DNA of 35,769 nucleotides from Pirellulaceae bacterium (lineage in GTDB: Bacteria; Planctomycetota; Planctomycetia; Pirellulales; Pirellulaceae). How positions within the stretch are numbered: position 1 is the first letter of the stretch; every line of letters starts with the position of its first letter. A model generated the notes under the pieces. The model was not told the origin of the DNA and ran no database searches. It saw only the letters and a list, made by a program, of their open reading frames with translations. This document shows positions 1 to 7,806 of the stretch, one piece after another. The position numbers and the translations under genes are program-made. The stretch covers positions 1-35,769 of the forward strand of contig JASMLW010000278.1 in NCBI GenBank assembly GCA_030748485.1. Direction: 5' to 3'.

Positions 1-2828
1 AGCCGAACGTGGACCTCGGCTCCAGCGATCGCCAAGTCGGGACGAACGTAGGCGAGCGCGATGGGGTGTCCGAGCGTCGATTGGTGAGCGATGCTCGTGA
101 TCCGTCCCGCCATCTCGCCGTCCGCAATGATTAGGTGACACTCCTCCGGCAACAACTCGCGACGGTCGGGCGAAAACTCGACGCCCGCCAACCGCCGCGT
201 CAACGGTTGATCGCGAACGATCTCGAGACTGCGCGACCCGATGAAGAAGGACTTGTTCTTGCCGATCGCCCAAGCCAAGTCCGCCTCGTACGGATTCGTC
301 AGCGCGTCCGTATCTTGCCCGACGATCAAGTGCCCTTTCTCCAATCGCAGCAAACGCTGCGCTTCAACACCGAACGGTTGCAGCCGGACTCCACCTCCCG
401 CATCGACAATCGCGTTCCAAACGTGGTGAGCCGCCGACGCGGGCGTGTGGATTTCATATCCCAGTTCACCTACAAATCCTACTCGCATCAAGAGAGCCGG
501 CGCGTCGGCCACCGCTCCGCGCTTTACATCCAAATAGGCGAACGCTTCGGCCGACAGATCGACGTCGGCCAGTTGTTGGAGCACCTGCCTCGAGTTGGGG
601 CCGGCGATGTTCATGGCCGCCGTATGTCCCGTCGCGTTCGTCAGCGTGACGTCGGCGCCCCAGATCAGCGCCCACCGTTGCAGTTCGCGGTAGAACGCGG
701 CGGCCCCGCTGCTGGTCGCCGTCACGTAGTAGCGATCATCGGCGAGTCGCGCGACGACGCCGTCTTCGATGATAACGCCCGTCTCGTCGCAGGCGACGGC
801 GTATCGCGACCGACCGACCGCCTGTTTGCGGAATCGCCCGGTGTAGATTCGCTCGAGAAACTCCGCCGCGTCGGGGCCATTGACCCAGAGTTTTCCCAAC
901 GTGCTCACATCGATCAGCCCGACGTTGTCACGCACGTTCACCGCCTCGGCCAATATGCAGTCCTCCCGACTCAACCCCGTTCGCTCGTAGTACTCCGGCC
1001 GCAGCCACGAACCGGCGTGCATCGGCACGGCTCCGGCGGCCACGTGGGAGTTGTGGATCGGCGTGCGACGGTGCGGGTGAAAGCGACGGCCGGCGAGGTG
1101 GTTGAGCGAGACTGGTTGGTGGAACGGCCGCGATGTCGTCGTTCCCGTTTCGTTGACGCTCGCCCCGTTTAGCTTGGCCAGGATGCGAACGGCGTTCGAG
1201 TTGGACAGTTTTCCCTGACTGGGTCCCATGCCAACCGTCGCGAACCGCTTCATCAGCTCGACGCTGTCGAAGCCCTCTTGATGCGCGTTCTTAAAATCGG
1301 CGACATGAATGTCCTCGTCGAGATCGACGAAGTTCTTCTTGCCCGAGTGATCGATGATTGGGTAGGGGTGACCGGGTGGAGAAGTCGAGTGTACGAGCGG
1401 TGCGGGCAATTCCCCGTTGTACTTTCCCAAATGCGCCGCGGCGGCAAGCCCCGCTCGCCGCCCGTCCTCCAATTGCTGAGCCAAGTCGAAAACTCCATTG
1501 ACGCGACCGGCGGCGAATCGACCGGGCGGCAACGACTCTGGGACGAGTTGCTCGACTCGGTCGGCGTACGTGAACCGGCCGCCGGACTGGTAGAGCAACC
1601 CACCGTTGGGAGCCCACCCGACGCTCATCACTACGCCGTCGCAGTCCAGCTGAGTCGTCTTCCGCGGATCCGGCCCGCCGTCCGCTCCCAGTGGAGCAAT
1701 CACAGCGCCGCGAATTCTCCTCTTGCCCGCTACGGGCAGCGCTTCGTAAATGCAACTGCCGCGGTGGACGGTCAGGCCAAGTTGCTTGACGTCGTCGGCG
1801 ACACTCGTCGACTCGCCGTCGCGCCTCATGTCGACAACCGCCGCCACCTCGACTCCGCTCTCGTGCAAGTCGAGCGCGACCTGATAGCCGTCCGGGTTGG
1901 CGGCCAGCACAACGGCTCGATCGAATGGCTTGACCGCATAGAGGTGCATCAGTCGCTGAGCAGCCGAGCCGAGCATCACTCCGGGGAGATCGTTGTTTTG
2001 AAAAACGGCCGGCTGTTCAATGCACCCGGCGGCCACGACCAACGACTTGGCGCGTAGCTTCGTCAACCGTTGTTCGTCGACGAGTGCGACCCAGAGGTCG
2101 TCGTAGCAGCCGGCGGCCTGAGTGCCCGACCGCACTCTGATGTTGTCGTGCGACGAAGCCTGGCTGAGCAATTCGCTGTGCTGCGGCCGCGACGCCGCTC
2201 CAGGGGCGCGTCGCCAGGAAAGTGAGCCTCCCAATCGCGGCTGTTCGTCGACGACAAGCACGTCCAGTCCCAGTTCGGCGGCGGCGATGGCGGCGGACAA
2301 ACCAGCCGGACCTCCGCCGACGACCAGCGCGTCGCAGAAGTCGTAGTCTTTCGGTGAGCTCGTCGGCCGGCTATCGCGGCGAATAGCGCCGAGCCCGGCG
2401 ACCCGCCTCATCTGCTTCTCGTAGAACGGAAACAACCGGCGGGGCGTGTGAAACGCCTTGTAGTAAAAACCGACGGGCAGGAAGCGGCTGAAACGCTCCA
2501 TGACGTTCAGCCGGTCTCGCTCCAATCCGCCCCGCGTGTTGACGGCTCGAACATCGAGCGTGGGGTCAATCGGCAGCGTATCGCCGCGCAAGTTGGTCCG
2601 CCGATCATCCTCGACAATCACGTTGGCGTCATGTCCGCTCAGGCTATAGATTCCTCGCGGCCGGTGGTATTTGAAGCTTCGTCCCAACAGTCGCACGTCA
2701 TTGGCCCACAGAGCGCTCGACAGAACGTCGCCCGAGAATCCTTGGTAGGCGGATCCCTCAAAGCGAAACGCGATCGGCTGACTGCGGTCGATCCATTCGC
2801 CTTCGCGTTGTGGCAGACGTCTATCCAC
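1..2828 (-). CDS. mgdC: N-methylglutamate dehydrogenase alpha-like subunit MgdC (sarcosine oxidase alpha family), 3' end cut by window
   Basis: This is the large subunit of a heterotetrameric sarcosine-oxidase-type flavoenzyme. It reads open from a GTG at 2828 to the left edge, 942 codons without a stop, and probably lacks only a few tens of C-terminal residues. Visible in order are the N-terminal SoxA signature (GRSFKYHRPRGIYS near residue 55), a dinucleotide-binding motif (VVGGGPAGLSAA, about 170-181), the central motif GMGPSQGKLSNSN (about 534), and a C-terminal glycine-cleavage-T-like domain (from about 565, with GLIDVSTLGKLWVNGP near 640) expected to bind the folate acceptor. The GTG overlaps the end of mgdB by 8 bases, so the two are coupled. 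The neighbours mgsABC and gmaS favour N-methylglutamate over sarcosine as substrate; without them this would be called soxA. The family is certain, the substrate is inferred. The delta/gamma partner (mgdD, soxG-like) should lie beyond the left edge. Confidence 0.88.
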   Translation of the reverse strand, partial: MDRRLPQREGEWIDRSQPIAFRFEGSAYQGFSGDVLSSALWANDVRLLGRSFKYHRPRGIYSLSGHDANVIVEDDRRTNLRGDTLPIDPTLDVRAVNTRGGLERDRLNVMERFSRFLPVGFYYKAFHTPRRLFPFYEKQMRRVAGLGAIRRDSRPTSSPKDYDFCDALVVGGGPAGLSAAIAAAELGLDVLVVDEQPRLGGSLSWRRAPGAASRPQHSELLSQASSHDNIRVRSGTQAAGCYDDLWVALVDEQRLTKLRAKSLVVAAGCIEQPAVFQNNDLPGVMLGSAAQRLMHLYAVKPFDRAVVLAANPDGYQVALDLHESGVEVAAVVDMRRDGESTSVADDVKQLGLTVHRGSCIYEALPVAGKRRIRGAVIAPLGADGGPDPRKTTQLDCDGVVMSVGWAPNGGLLYQSGGRFTYADRVEQLVPESLPPGRFAAGRVNGVFDLAQQLEDGRRAGLAAAAHLGKYNGELPAPLVHSTSPPGHPYPIIDHSGKKNFVDLDEDIHVADFKNAHQEGFDSVELMKRFATVGMGPSQGKLSNSNAVRILAKLNGASVNETGTTTSRPFHQPVSLNHLAGRRFHPHRRTPIHNSHVAAGAVPMHAGSWLRPEYYERTGLSREDCILAEAVNVRDNVGLIDVSTLGKLWVNGPDAAEFLERIYTGRFRKQAVGRSRYAVACDETGVIIEDGVVARLADDRYYVTATSSGAAAFYRELQRWALIWGADVTLTNATGHTAAMNIAGPNSRQVLQQLADVDLSAEAFAYLDVKRGAVADAPALLMRVGFVGELGYEIHTPASAAHHVWNAIVDAGGGVRLQPFGVEAQRLLRLEKGHLIVGQDTDALTNPYEADLAWAIGKNKSFFIGSRSLEIVRDQPLTRRLAGVEFSPDRRELLPEECHLIIADGEMAGRITSIAHQSTLGHPIALAYVRPDLAIAGAEVHVR

Positions 2829-3084
2829 TTGAGTCCTCCGACTCGTAGAGATATGTCCGTACGAACGAATCGGAGACGGGATCCCGTTCGGCGATGAACC
2901 ACGTCCCGCTCGGCGTGTGAAACCACCATTCCTTTCTGACGCCCGGGCCGCCGGAGCGATTGAAAACGTAGTCGGCCCAGTCGGCGTCGGAGACCGAGCT
3001 GTCCGGGGCCACGCGCACCTCGCCGCCGTAGTGAAACTCCTGGAGCGGCCGCGGGCCGTTGATGGGACAATGGATGATCTTCAT
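2821..3084 (-). CDS. mgdB: N-methylglutamate dehydrogenase small subunit MgdB (sarcosine oxidase delta family)
   Basis: An 87-residue protein of the SoxD family, the small subunit of the heterotetrameric oxidase. It is recognised by the N-terminal block CPINGPRPLQEFHYGGE, then WADYVFNRSG and EWWFHTPSGTWF. The frame is open further upstream, but ATG 3084 gives the family's usual N-terminus and sits 4 bases after the mgdA stop. In characterised sarcosine oxidases this subunit binds zinc through Cys6, Cys9, His59 and Cys63. Here Cys6 and the histidine (His56) remain, but position 9 is Asn and the position matching Cys63 is Gly, so the classical zinc site is not complete. The end overlaps the mgdC GTG by 8 bases. 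Family assignment is firm; the N-methylglutamate role follows from the operon. Confidence 0.85.
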   Translation of the reverse strand: MKIIHCPINGPRPLQEFHYGGEVRVAPDSSVSDADWADYVFNRSGGPGVRKEWWFHTPSGTWFIAERDPVSDSFVRTYLYESEDSSG

Positions 3085-3088
3085 GGTG

Positions 3089-4333
3089 TCAGTGCCCGAC
3101 CGAGGCGGCCCCTTTCTCGCCAACCAACTTGAACTGCTCAAAACGGGAGATATTGAACGCCGTGATCAAATCGTCGTCGCGGTCCGCGGCGATGGTGGAC
3201 GCCATCGTCTTGCCGCTCACCGGCGTCGCCTTGAATCCCCAAGTGCCCCAACCGGCGTCGAGGTAAAAGCCCTTGATGGGAGTCGTCCCCATGATCGGTG
3301 AGAAGTCGGGAGTCATGTCGCACAAGCCGGCCCATTGACGCATCACTCGGACATCGCCAATGCACGGAAACAGATCCAACAGTCCCGTGCTGAGTCCCTC
3401 GACAAAGTCGAGCGTCGAGCGCATTGAGATCAATTCGTAAGGGTCGAGTGAAGCGCCGGTGACCAGTTCACCTCGCGACGATTGGCTGACGTAGAGATGC
3501 AGGCTGGCCGAGACGACGATGGCGTTGAGCCACGGCTTGAGCGGTTCGGTCACCATGGCCTGCAGTGGATGGATAACCAACGGCGTTCGCAATCCAGTCA
3601 TCGCCGTGATGTGCGTCGTCCAACCGGCGACGGCTGAAAGCACTTTGCGAGTCTTCACAAAACCCCGATCGGTGTGCACGCCGGCGACGGCTCCGTCGCG
3701 AATCTCGATGTCCGTCACGGCCGTTTGCTGGTGGATTTCAGCGCCTCGTTGGTCGGCCCCCCGCGCGTATCCCCAAGCGACCGCGTCGTGGCGGGCGATC
3801 GCTCCCGGCGGGTGGTACAGCGCGCCGTGGATTGGCGACTGCTTGCCGCCGACCTGCAAATCAATCTCCGGCACGGTCTCCTTAATGAACTCCGGCGACA
3901 CGACGCGACTGTCGACACCCAGTTGCTTGTTGACCTCCGCCCGCCAGCGTTGAGTTCGCAGAGAGGCGGGCGAGTGCGCCAGCGTGAAGTGGCCCCGCTC
4001 CGAATAGAAGATGTTCAAATTCAGCTCGCGCGAAAAATCGCGGAACAACTCGACGCTCTCCTGGTAAAACCGCACGCCCTCCGGCGTCAGGTAATTTGAG
4101 CGCACGATCGCCGTGTTGCGACCCGTTCCGCCGCCGCCAATGTACCCCTTCTCCAACACGGCGACGTTGGTGACGCCGTGGTCTTTGGCCAAGTAGTAGG
4201 CGGCCGCCAACCCGTGACCGCCGCCGCCGATGATCACCACGTCGTACTCGTCGCGAAGCCGGCTGGGCGCGCTAAACATCCTCTGCTCGGGATGCTTCTT
4301 ACTCAGACCAAACTTCAGCAGTCGGTGAGGCAT
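3089..4333 (-). CDS. mgdA: N-methylglutamate dehydrogenase beta-like subunit MgdA (sarcosine oxidase beta family)
   Basis: A 414-residue FAD-dependent DAO-family oxidoreductase, the catalytic subunit that oxidises the secondary amine. The FAD-binding motif DVVIIGGGGHGLAAAYYLAK spans about residues 31-50 and is followed by GGGGTGRNTAIVRSNY (67-81). The motif IARHDAVAWGYA (179-190) contains His182, which aligns by context with the histidine that covalently carries FMN in heterotetrameric sarcosine oxidase. The C-terminal FAD motif GFYLDAGWGTWGFKATP is present. ATG 4333 gives a normal N-terminal extension before the Rossmann fold; Met19 is an alternative start. mgdB follows after 4 bases. A 64-base gap with a short tandem repeat separates it from gmaS upstream. 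In isolation it would be called soxB; mgsABC-gmaS next door indicates N-methylglutamate dehydrogenase. Confidence 0.88.
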   Translation of the reverse strand: MPHRLLKFGLSKKHPEQRMFSAPSRLRDEYDVVIIGGGGHGLAAAYYLAKDHGVTNVAVLEKGYIGGGGTGRNTAIVRSNYLTPEGVRFYQESVELFRDFSRELNLNIFYSERGHFTLAHSPASLRTQRWRAEVNKQLGVDSRVVSPEFIKETVPEIDLQVGGKQSPIHGALYHPPGAIARHDAVAWGYARGADQRGAEIHQQTAVTDIEIRDGAVAGVHTDRGFVKTRKVLSAVAGWTTHITAMTGLRTPLVIHPLQAMVTEPLKPWLNAIVVSASLHLYVSQSSRGELVTGASLDPYELISMRSTLDFVEGLSTGLLDLFPCIGDVRVMRQWAGLCDMTPDFSPIMGTTPIKGFYLDAGWGTWGFKATPVSGKTMASTIAADRDDDLITAFNISRFEQFKLVGEKGAASVGH

Positions 4334-4340
4334 GGGCGAA

Positions 4341-4366
4341 GTGCGTCAAGGGTGTGCGTCAAGGGT
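4341..4366. repeat. 13-bp perfect tandem duplication between gmaS and mgdA
   Basis: The unit gtgcgtcaagggt occurs twice head to tail and is followed by the first five bases of a third copy. It fills much of the only sizeable gap (64 bases) inside the mgs-gmaS-mgd operon. It could simply be replication slippage; I see no hairpin or T-tract that would make it a terminator. Confidence 0.9.
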
Positions 4367-4397
4367 GTGCGAAAGGTTGCGATTGTCGGCCACGAGC

Positions 4398-5756
4398 TCA
4401 GAAGAACGTCAAATACTGATCCACCTCCCAGGCGGTGACCTGCCGGTCGTACGAGCTCCACTCGCTCATCTTCAATGCAATGAAATCGTCGGCGATCACT
4501 CCGAGCGCTCCCTTGACGACCTCATCGCGGCGGAGTTCATCGATCGCTTCGGGCAACGACTGCGGCAAAATCTCGATGCCTTGCTCGCGGACTTCGGCCA
4601 ACGATCGCTCGTACATATTTCCCAGATTCGGATCGCCGGGATCGATCTGTTTCTCGATCCCGTCCATTCCGGCGGCGACGTACGCGGCCAAAGCCAGGTA
4701 CGGATTGCAGCCCGCCGACACTGTGCGATCTTCAAAATGACCCGGACCCGCCGTGCGAATCATTTGAGTTCGATTGTTGTCGCCATAAGTGATGAAGGCT
4801 GGAGTCCACGTATATCCACTGCGACTCGAGTAAAGTCCCTCGCCCAGTTGCAGCCGCTTGTAGCAATTCACCGTCGGGCTAGTCACCGCGCAGAGCGCGC
4901 GAGCGTGATGCAGCACGCCGCCGACGAAGTGGTATCCCAATTGTGAGCAGCCGAGCCCGCGGTCGTCTGACTCAGCGTCGAACATGCACTTACCGCTGTC
5001 GGCGTCGGCCAGATGGAAGTGCACATGCAGACCGCTACCCGTGCGATCGCGAAACGGTTTGGCCATGTGAGTAGCGATCGCGCCGTGGCGCTTGGCGATC
5101 TGCGAAGTGGCCATCTTGAAGAATGTGATACGATCGGCCGTCGTCAGAGCATCCTGGTAATCGAAGTTGACTTCGTATTGTCCGTTCGCGTCTTCGTGAT
5201 CGGTCTGATAGACGCCCCAGCCAAGCTGATTCAAAGAACTCGTCAGGTCCTGCAGATATCCCATCGCGGGAGCCATCGAGCGGAAGTCGTAACAAGGCTT
5301 CGCCAAGCCGTCCACGTTGTCGGGGTCCCACGGTGAAATCGATCCATCTTCGTTGCGAGTCACAAGGAAGTGCTCGGGCTCCATGCCGACATTGAATACG
5401 TATCCCTTGTCGCGAACGGACTGCAACACTCGTTTCAGATTCGTCCGCGGACAGAACGGGTAGGACTGGCCGTCGACAAACAGGTCGGCGGCGAATCGAG
5501 CCGTGTTGGGCATCCAGGGGAGCGGCGTGTAGCTATCGAGATCGATGCGAGCGAGCATGTCGTGCGAGTGCGGCCCTTGGCCAGCGCCCCACACAGCGGC
5601 GCCGGCGAACCCCGCGCCATCGTCGATCATGTCGTCCAGGCTGGACGCCGGCGTCATCTTCACCTTCGCCGAACCGTGGATGTCGACAAACTGAGCGAGG
5701 ATGAACTCGATCCCGTCCTGCGACATTTGTTGACGGACTTGTTCGCGGTCGGCCAT
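4398..5756 (-). CDS. gmaS: gamma-glutamylmethylamide synthetase GmaS (glutamine synthetase superfamily, type III/GlnT-like)
   Basis: A 452-residue member of the glutamine synthetase superfamily. The expected role is ATP-dependent joining of methylamine to glutamate to give gamma-glutamylmethylamide, the entry step of the pathway. Glutamine-synthetase landmarks are visible: GMEPEHFL (124-131), HEDANGQYEVNFDY (187-200), the nucleotide/metal block GSGLHVHFHL (240-249), NNRTQMIR (327-334) and FEDRTVSAGCNPYLAL (341-356). Its length fits GmaS/GlnT enzymes. ATG 5756 lies 3 bases after the mgsC stop. Sequence motifs alone do not separate GmaS from a GlnT-type glutamine synthetase; the call rests on its place between mgsABC and mgdABC. 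Confidence 0.85.
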   Translation of the reverse strand: MADREQVRQQMSQDGIEFILAQFVDIHGSAKVKMTPASSLDDMIDDGAGFAGAAVWGAGQGPHSHDMLARIDLDSYTPLPWMPNTARFAADLFVDGQSYPFCPRTNLKRVLQSVRDKGYVFNVGMEPEHFLVTRNEDGSISPWDPDNVDGLAKPCYDFRSMAPAMGYLQDLTSSLNQLGWGVYQTDHEDANGQYEVNFDYQDALTTADRITFFKMATSQIAKRHGAIATHMAKPFRDRTGSGLHVHFHLADADSGKCMFDAESDDRGLGCSQLGYHFVGGVLHHARALCAVTSPTVNCYKRLQLGEGLYSSRSGYTWTPAFITYGDNNRTQMIRTAGPGHFEDRTVSAGCNPYLALAAYVAAGMDGIEKQIDPGDPNLGNMYERSLAEVREQGIEILPQSLPEAIDELRRDEVVKGALGVIADDFIALKMSEWSSYDRQVTAWEVDQYLTFF

Positions 5757-5759
5757 GTC

Positions 5760-7106
5760 TCAATCTCCCTCGTAGCCAGGTATCCAATTCGTTCCCGCCA
5801 GCGGCAGGCGAGCCATCGCCGCGGCCTCGACCGTCAGCGCGACGAGATCCTCGGGCTCCAAATGATGAACGTTCGATTTTCCACAAGCGCGGGCCAGCGT
5901 GGTGACTTCCATATCGAGCACTTGCAGGTAGTTCTTCAGCCGCTCCGCTCCGACGTCGGGCGCCAGTCGCCGCTCCAAATCGGGGTCCTGCGTGGCGATT
6001 CCGACCGGACAACTTCCCGTATGGCAATGGTGGCAATAGCCGGCCGCCGTGCCGAGTTTGGCGTAGTCGTCCGCGGCGTCGACGTTTTGACCATCGCGAA
6101 CGAACGAATCGTGATTGCAGCCGAGCGCGACCAAAACGCCTTGCCCGATCGAAACCGCGTCGGCTCCCATCGCCAACGCCTTCGCCACATCGGCTCCTGT
6201 CCGAATTCCTCCCGAAATGATCAGTTGCACTTCGCCGACGACGTCCATGTCCTCCAGAGCATCGACCGCTTGGCGAAGCGCGGCGAGTGTCGGGATCCCC
6301 GTGTGTTCGACAAAGACTTGCTGAGTCGCCGCGGTGCCGCCCTGCATGCCGTCGATGACGACGACGTCGGCCCCCGCCTTGACCGCTAACTTGACGTCAT
6401 CTCGCACGCGCGTTGCGCCCATCTTGATGTAGATCGGCACTTCCCAATCGGTGATCTCGCGGAGCTCGTCTAACTTAATCTTCAAGTCGTCGGGCCCGGT
6501 CCAATCCGGGTGACGACAGGCCGACCGCTGATCGATTCCCTCCGGCAGCGTGCGCATTTGAGCCACGCGAGGGCTGATCTTTTGGCCGAGCAACATCCCC
6601 CCGCCGCCGGGCTTGGCCCCTTGGCCGAGCACCATTTCGATGGCGTCCGCTCTGCGTAAGTCGTCTGGATTGAACCCGTATCGCGAAGGGAGGCATTGGT
6701 AGACGAGCGTTTTCGACGACTCGCGCTCTTCCGGAGTCATCCCGCCGTCGCCCGTCGTGGTCGACGTTCCCAGCGCCGTCGCGGCGCGTCCCAACGACTC
6801 CTTTACGTTGGCCGAGAGCGATCCAAAACTCATCCCGGCGATTGTAATCGGAATGTCCAACTCAATCGGCCGCTTTGCGAATCGACCGCCCAACACGGTC
6901 TTGCTTTCGCACCGCTCGCGATAGCCTTCGAGTGGATAGCGGGACGCCGAGGCGGTCAGAAAGACGAGGTCGTCGAACGAGGGCACGGAGCGCTTGGCTC
7001 CCATGCCGCGGATGTCGTACAGTCCGCACTGCGCCGCCTCGCGAATGTAGTCGATCGCGTGGCGATCGATCGTGGCGCTCTCTTCCCGGCGAATCGGACG
7101 TGACAA
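5760..7106 (-). CDS. mgsC: N-methylglutamate synthase subunit C (FMN-binding glutamate synthase-like, GlxD family)
   Basis: A 448-residue protein matching the FMN-binding domain of glutamate synthase. In MgsABC it would carry out the final step forming N-methylglutamate. It contains GMSFGSLSANVKESLGRAA (91-109), the glycine-rich GQGAKPGGGGMLLGQKIS (161-178), the phosphate-binding stretch GADVVVIDGMQGGTAA (245-260), LIISGGIRTGADVAKALA (295-312) and the iron-sulfur motif CHHCHTGSC (Cys358, Cys361, Cys366). The start is a TTG at 7106: an AGGAG at 7118-7114 lies 7 bases upstream and the reading begins MSRPIRREES. It starts just 1 base past the mgsB stop. Standing alone it could be a stand-alone glutamate synthase domain; the split three-gene arrangement with mgsA and mgsB points to MgsC/GlxD. 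Confidence 0.87.
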   Translation of the reverse strand: MSRPIRREESATIDRHAIDYIREAAQCGLYDIRGMGAKRSVPSFDDLVFLTASASRYPLEGYRERCESKTVLGGRFAKRPIELDIPITIAGMSFGSLSANVKESLGRAATALGTSTTTGDGGMTPEERESSKTLVYQCLPSRYGFNPDDLRRADAIEMVLGQGAKPGGGGMLLGQKISPRVAQMRTLPEGIDQRSACRHPDWTGPDDLKIKLDELREITDWEVPIYIKMGATRVRDDVKLAVKAGADVVVIDGMQGGTAATQQVFVEHTGIPTLAALRQAVDALEDMDVVGEVQLIISGGIRTGADVAKALAMGADAVSIGQGVLVALGCNHDSFVRDGQNVDAADDYAKLGTAAGYCHHCHTGSCPVGIATQDPDLERRLAPDVGAERLKNYLQVLDMEVTTLARACGKSNVHHLEPEDLVALTVEAAAMARLPLAGTNWIPGYEGD

Positions 7107-7107
7107 G

Positions 7108-7806
7108 TCAGTACTCCTGGTGGGCGTCCGCGTTCCAATGGTACAACTCGCGCGCCGAGGCGACTCGCTTGAATTCTCTGGCGTCGTAGTCGAACCCGGC
7201 GGCGGTTAACAGATTGGCGATCTGCTCGATGTCGTCTTGTTGCAGCTCCTCTTCGCGGGCGTCGGCGCCCAAACTATCGATCCCACCGCGCACGTAGATC
7301 GTGGCTTCGTACAACGAATCGCCCAAGTTGGGCCCGGCGTCGCCACAGACGACCAGCCGGCCGGCTTGAGCCATGAAGGCCGAGAAGTGCCCGACATCGC
7401 CGCCGACAACGATGTCGCATCCCTTCATCGAGATTCCGCAACGAGACGATGCGTCGCCCTCGATCACAACCAGACCGCCGTGACCCGATGCGCCGGCGCT
7501 CTCGGAGGCGTGACCGCGAACCCGAACTGCACCGCTCATGATGTTCTCAGCGACGCTCCAACCGACGTTGCCGTGCACCGTGACGGACGCTCGCTTATTC
7601 ATTCCCGCGATGAAGTAGCCGGCGTGGCCGCGGATGTCGACAGAGACATCGGCGTCCAGCCCAGCGGCGATGCTGTGATTGCCGTCGGGATTCAGTATCT
7701 CAACCCGACTCGCCCCGCTCTCCCGCAGGTCGTGATGCAGAAACTGGTTGACGTCGCGGACTGATTGCTTCGCCAAGTCGAATTGCAGGGGAGCGGTCAT
7801 CGTCAC
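7108..7806 (-). CDS. mgsB: N-methylglutamate synthase subunit B (GXGXG-domain, GlxC family)
   Basis: A 232-residue protein corresponding to the C-terminal beta-helix (GXGXG) domain of glutamate synthase. Repeating turns are visible: GYFIAGMNKRASVTVHG, GWSVAENIMSGAVRVRG, GHGGLVVIEGDASSRCG, GHFSAFMAQAGRLVVCG and GPNLGDSLYEATIYVRG. In MgsABC it would bridge the amidotransferase and FMN subunits. GTG 7806 overlaps the mgsA stop as GTGA; an in-frame ATG at 7800 is the alternative start. It is followed almost without gap by mgsC. The fold assignment is confident; its separate existence as a small subunit is typical of the GlxBCD/MgsABC arrangement. Confidence 0.86.
   Translation of the reverse strand: MTMTAPLQFDLAKQSVRDVNQFLHHDLRESGASRVEILNPDGNHSIAAGLDADVSVDIRGHAGYFIAGMNKRASVTVHGNVGWSVAENIMSGAVRVRGHASESAGASGHGGLVVIEGDASSRCGISMKGCDIVVGGDVGHFSAFMAQAGRLVVCGDAGPNLGDSLYEATIYVRGGIDSLGADAREEELQQDDIEQIANLLTAAGFDYDAREFKRVASARELYHWNADAHQEY

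Noticed and set aside
135..2057. Long plus-strand open frames opposite mgdC (345 and 259 codons)
   Set aside because: They are Arg/Val-rich antisense shadows of a minus-strand gene that matches a known family throughout; high GC leaves such frames open.
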